5,913 nucleotides of DNA. Origin: an uncultured Collinsella sp. GTDB lineage: Bacteria > Actinomycetota > Coriobacteriia > Coriobacteriales > Coriobacteriaceae. Location of the stretch: contig UQSC01000112.1 of the NCBI GenBank assembly GCA_900543615.1, positions 1-5,913 on the forward strand. Direction: 5' to 3'. The stretch's first letter is position 1. Each line of letters opens with the position of its first letter. Positions 5,882 to 5,913 of this stretch are shown in pieces. The notes under the pieces were generated by a model. It made no database searches, was not told the origin of the DNA, and saw nothing but the letters and a program-made list of their open reading frames with translations. Both the position numbers and the translations under genes were made by a program.

Positions 5882-5913
5882 CTGTCTCTTATACACATCT
5901 GACGCTGCCGACG
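5882..5913 (-). other. Untrimmed Nextera Read 1 adapter, reverse complement (artefact)
   Basis: Bases 5882-5900 are the reverse complement of the 19-base Tn5 mosaic end (CTGTCTCTTATACACATCT). Bases 5901-5913 (GACGCTGCCGACG) are the start of the reverse-complemented Read 1 adapter. Genomic DNA ends at 5881. The piece is an exact inverted copy of 20-51. Confidence 0.98.

Noticed and set aside
20..5913. Perfect 32-base inverted repeats at the two ends, as in a transposon of about 5.9 kb
   Set aside because: The repeats are the Tn5 mosaic end plus Nextera Read 1 adapter and are synthetic. No transposase gene lies between them.

Overview
This window is a 5830-base genomic insert (52-5881) with untrimmed Illumina Nextera adapter on both ends (1-51 and 5882-5913). 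Both adapter pieces are the Read 1 / i5 side, so they form a perfect 32-base terminal inverted repeat that is a library artefact, not a transposon. The two outermost genes run off the insert and are incomplete.

The DNA is GC-rich, codon use favours G/C at third positions, and intergenic regions are short and carry GC-rich hairpins. Together with gut-type alpha-glucan metabolism, this best fits a high-GC actinobacterium of the class Coriobacteriia, with Collinsella as the leading guess. That assignment comes from protein style and composition, not from a search.

Layout, left to right: (1) 52-1224, plus strand, the 3' part of rsmB (16S rRNA m5C967 methyltransferase), missing most of its NusB-like domain. 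(2) 1225-1364, a convergent intergenic region with two hairpins: a long 67-base palindromic element that may be a dispersed repeat, and a GC-rich terminator. (3) 1365-1601, minus strand, a small FmdB-type zinc-ribbon protein. (4) A hairpin at 1624-1645. (5) 1690-4986, minus strand, a 1098-residue cytoplasmic fusion of a GH13 neopullulanase-like hydrolase and a GH77 4-alpha-glucanotransferase (MalQ-like), with both catalytic triads intact. (6) 4987-5204, an A/T-richer leader and promoter region with dyads, plus the terminator of the next gene. (7) 5205-5881, minus strand, a lysine/alanine/threonine-rich histone H1-like tail whose N-terminus is lost in the right adapter.

Functionally, the GH13-GH77 enzyme would hydrolyse and rearrange malto-oligosaccharides or glycogen-type glucans inside the cell. 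RsmB is ribosome maintenance. The H1-like protein is probably nucleoid- or nucleic-acid-associated. I see no single operon joining these roles. No CRISPR array, defence system, tRNA or rRNA gene, phage gene or real insertion sequence was found. The GH13-GH77 fusion is the most interesting biology here; I do not see a convincing wholly new system.
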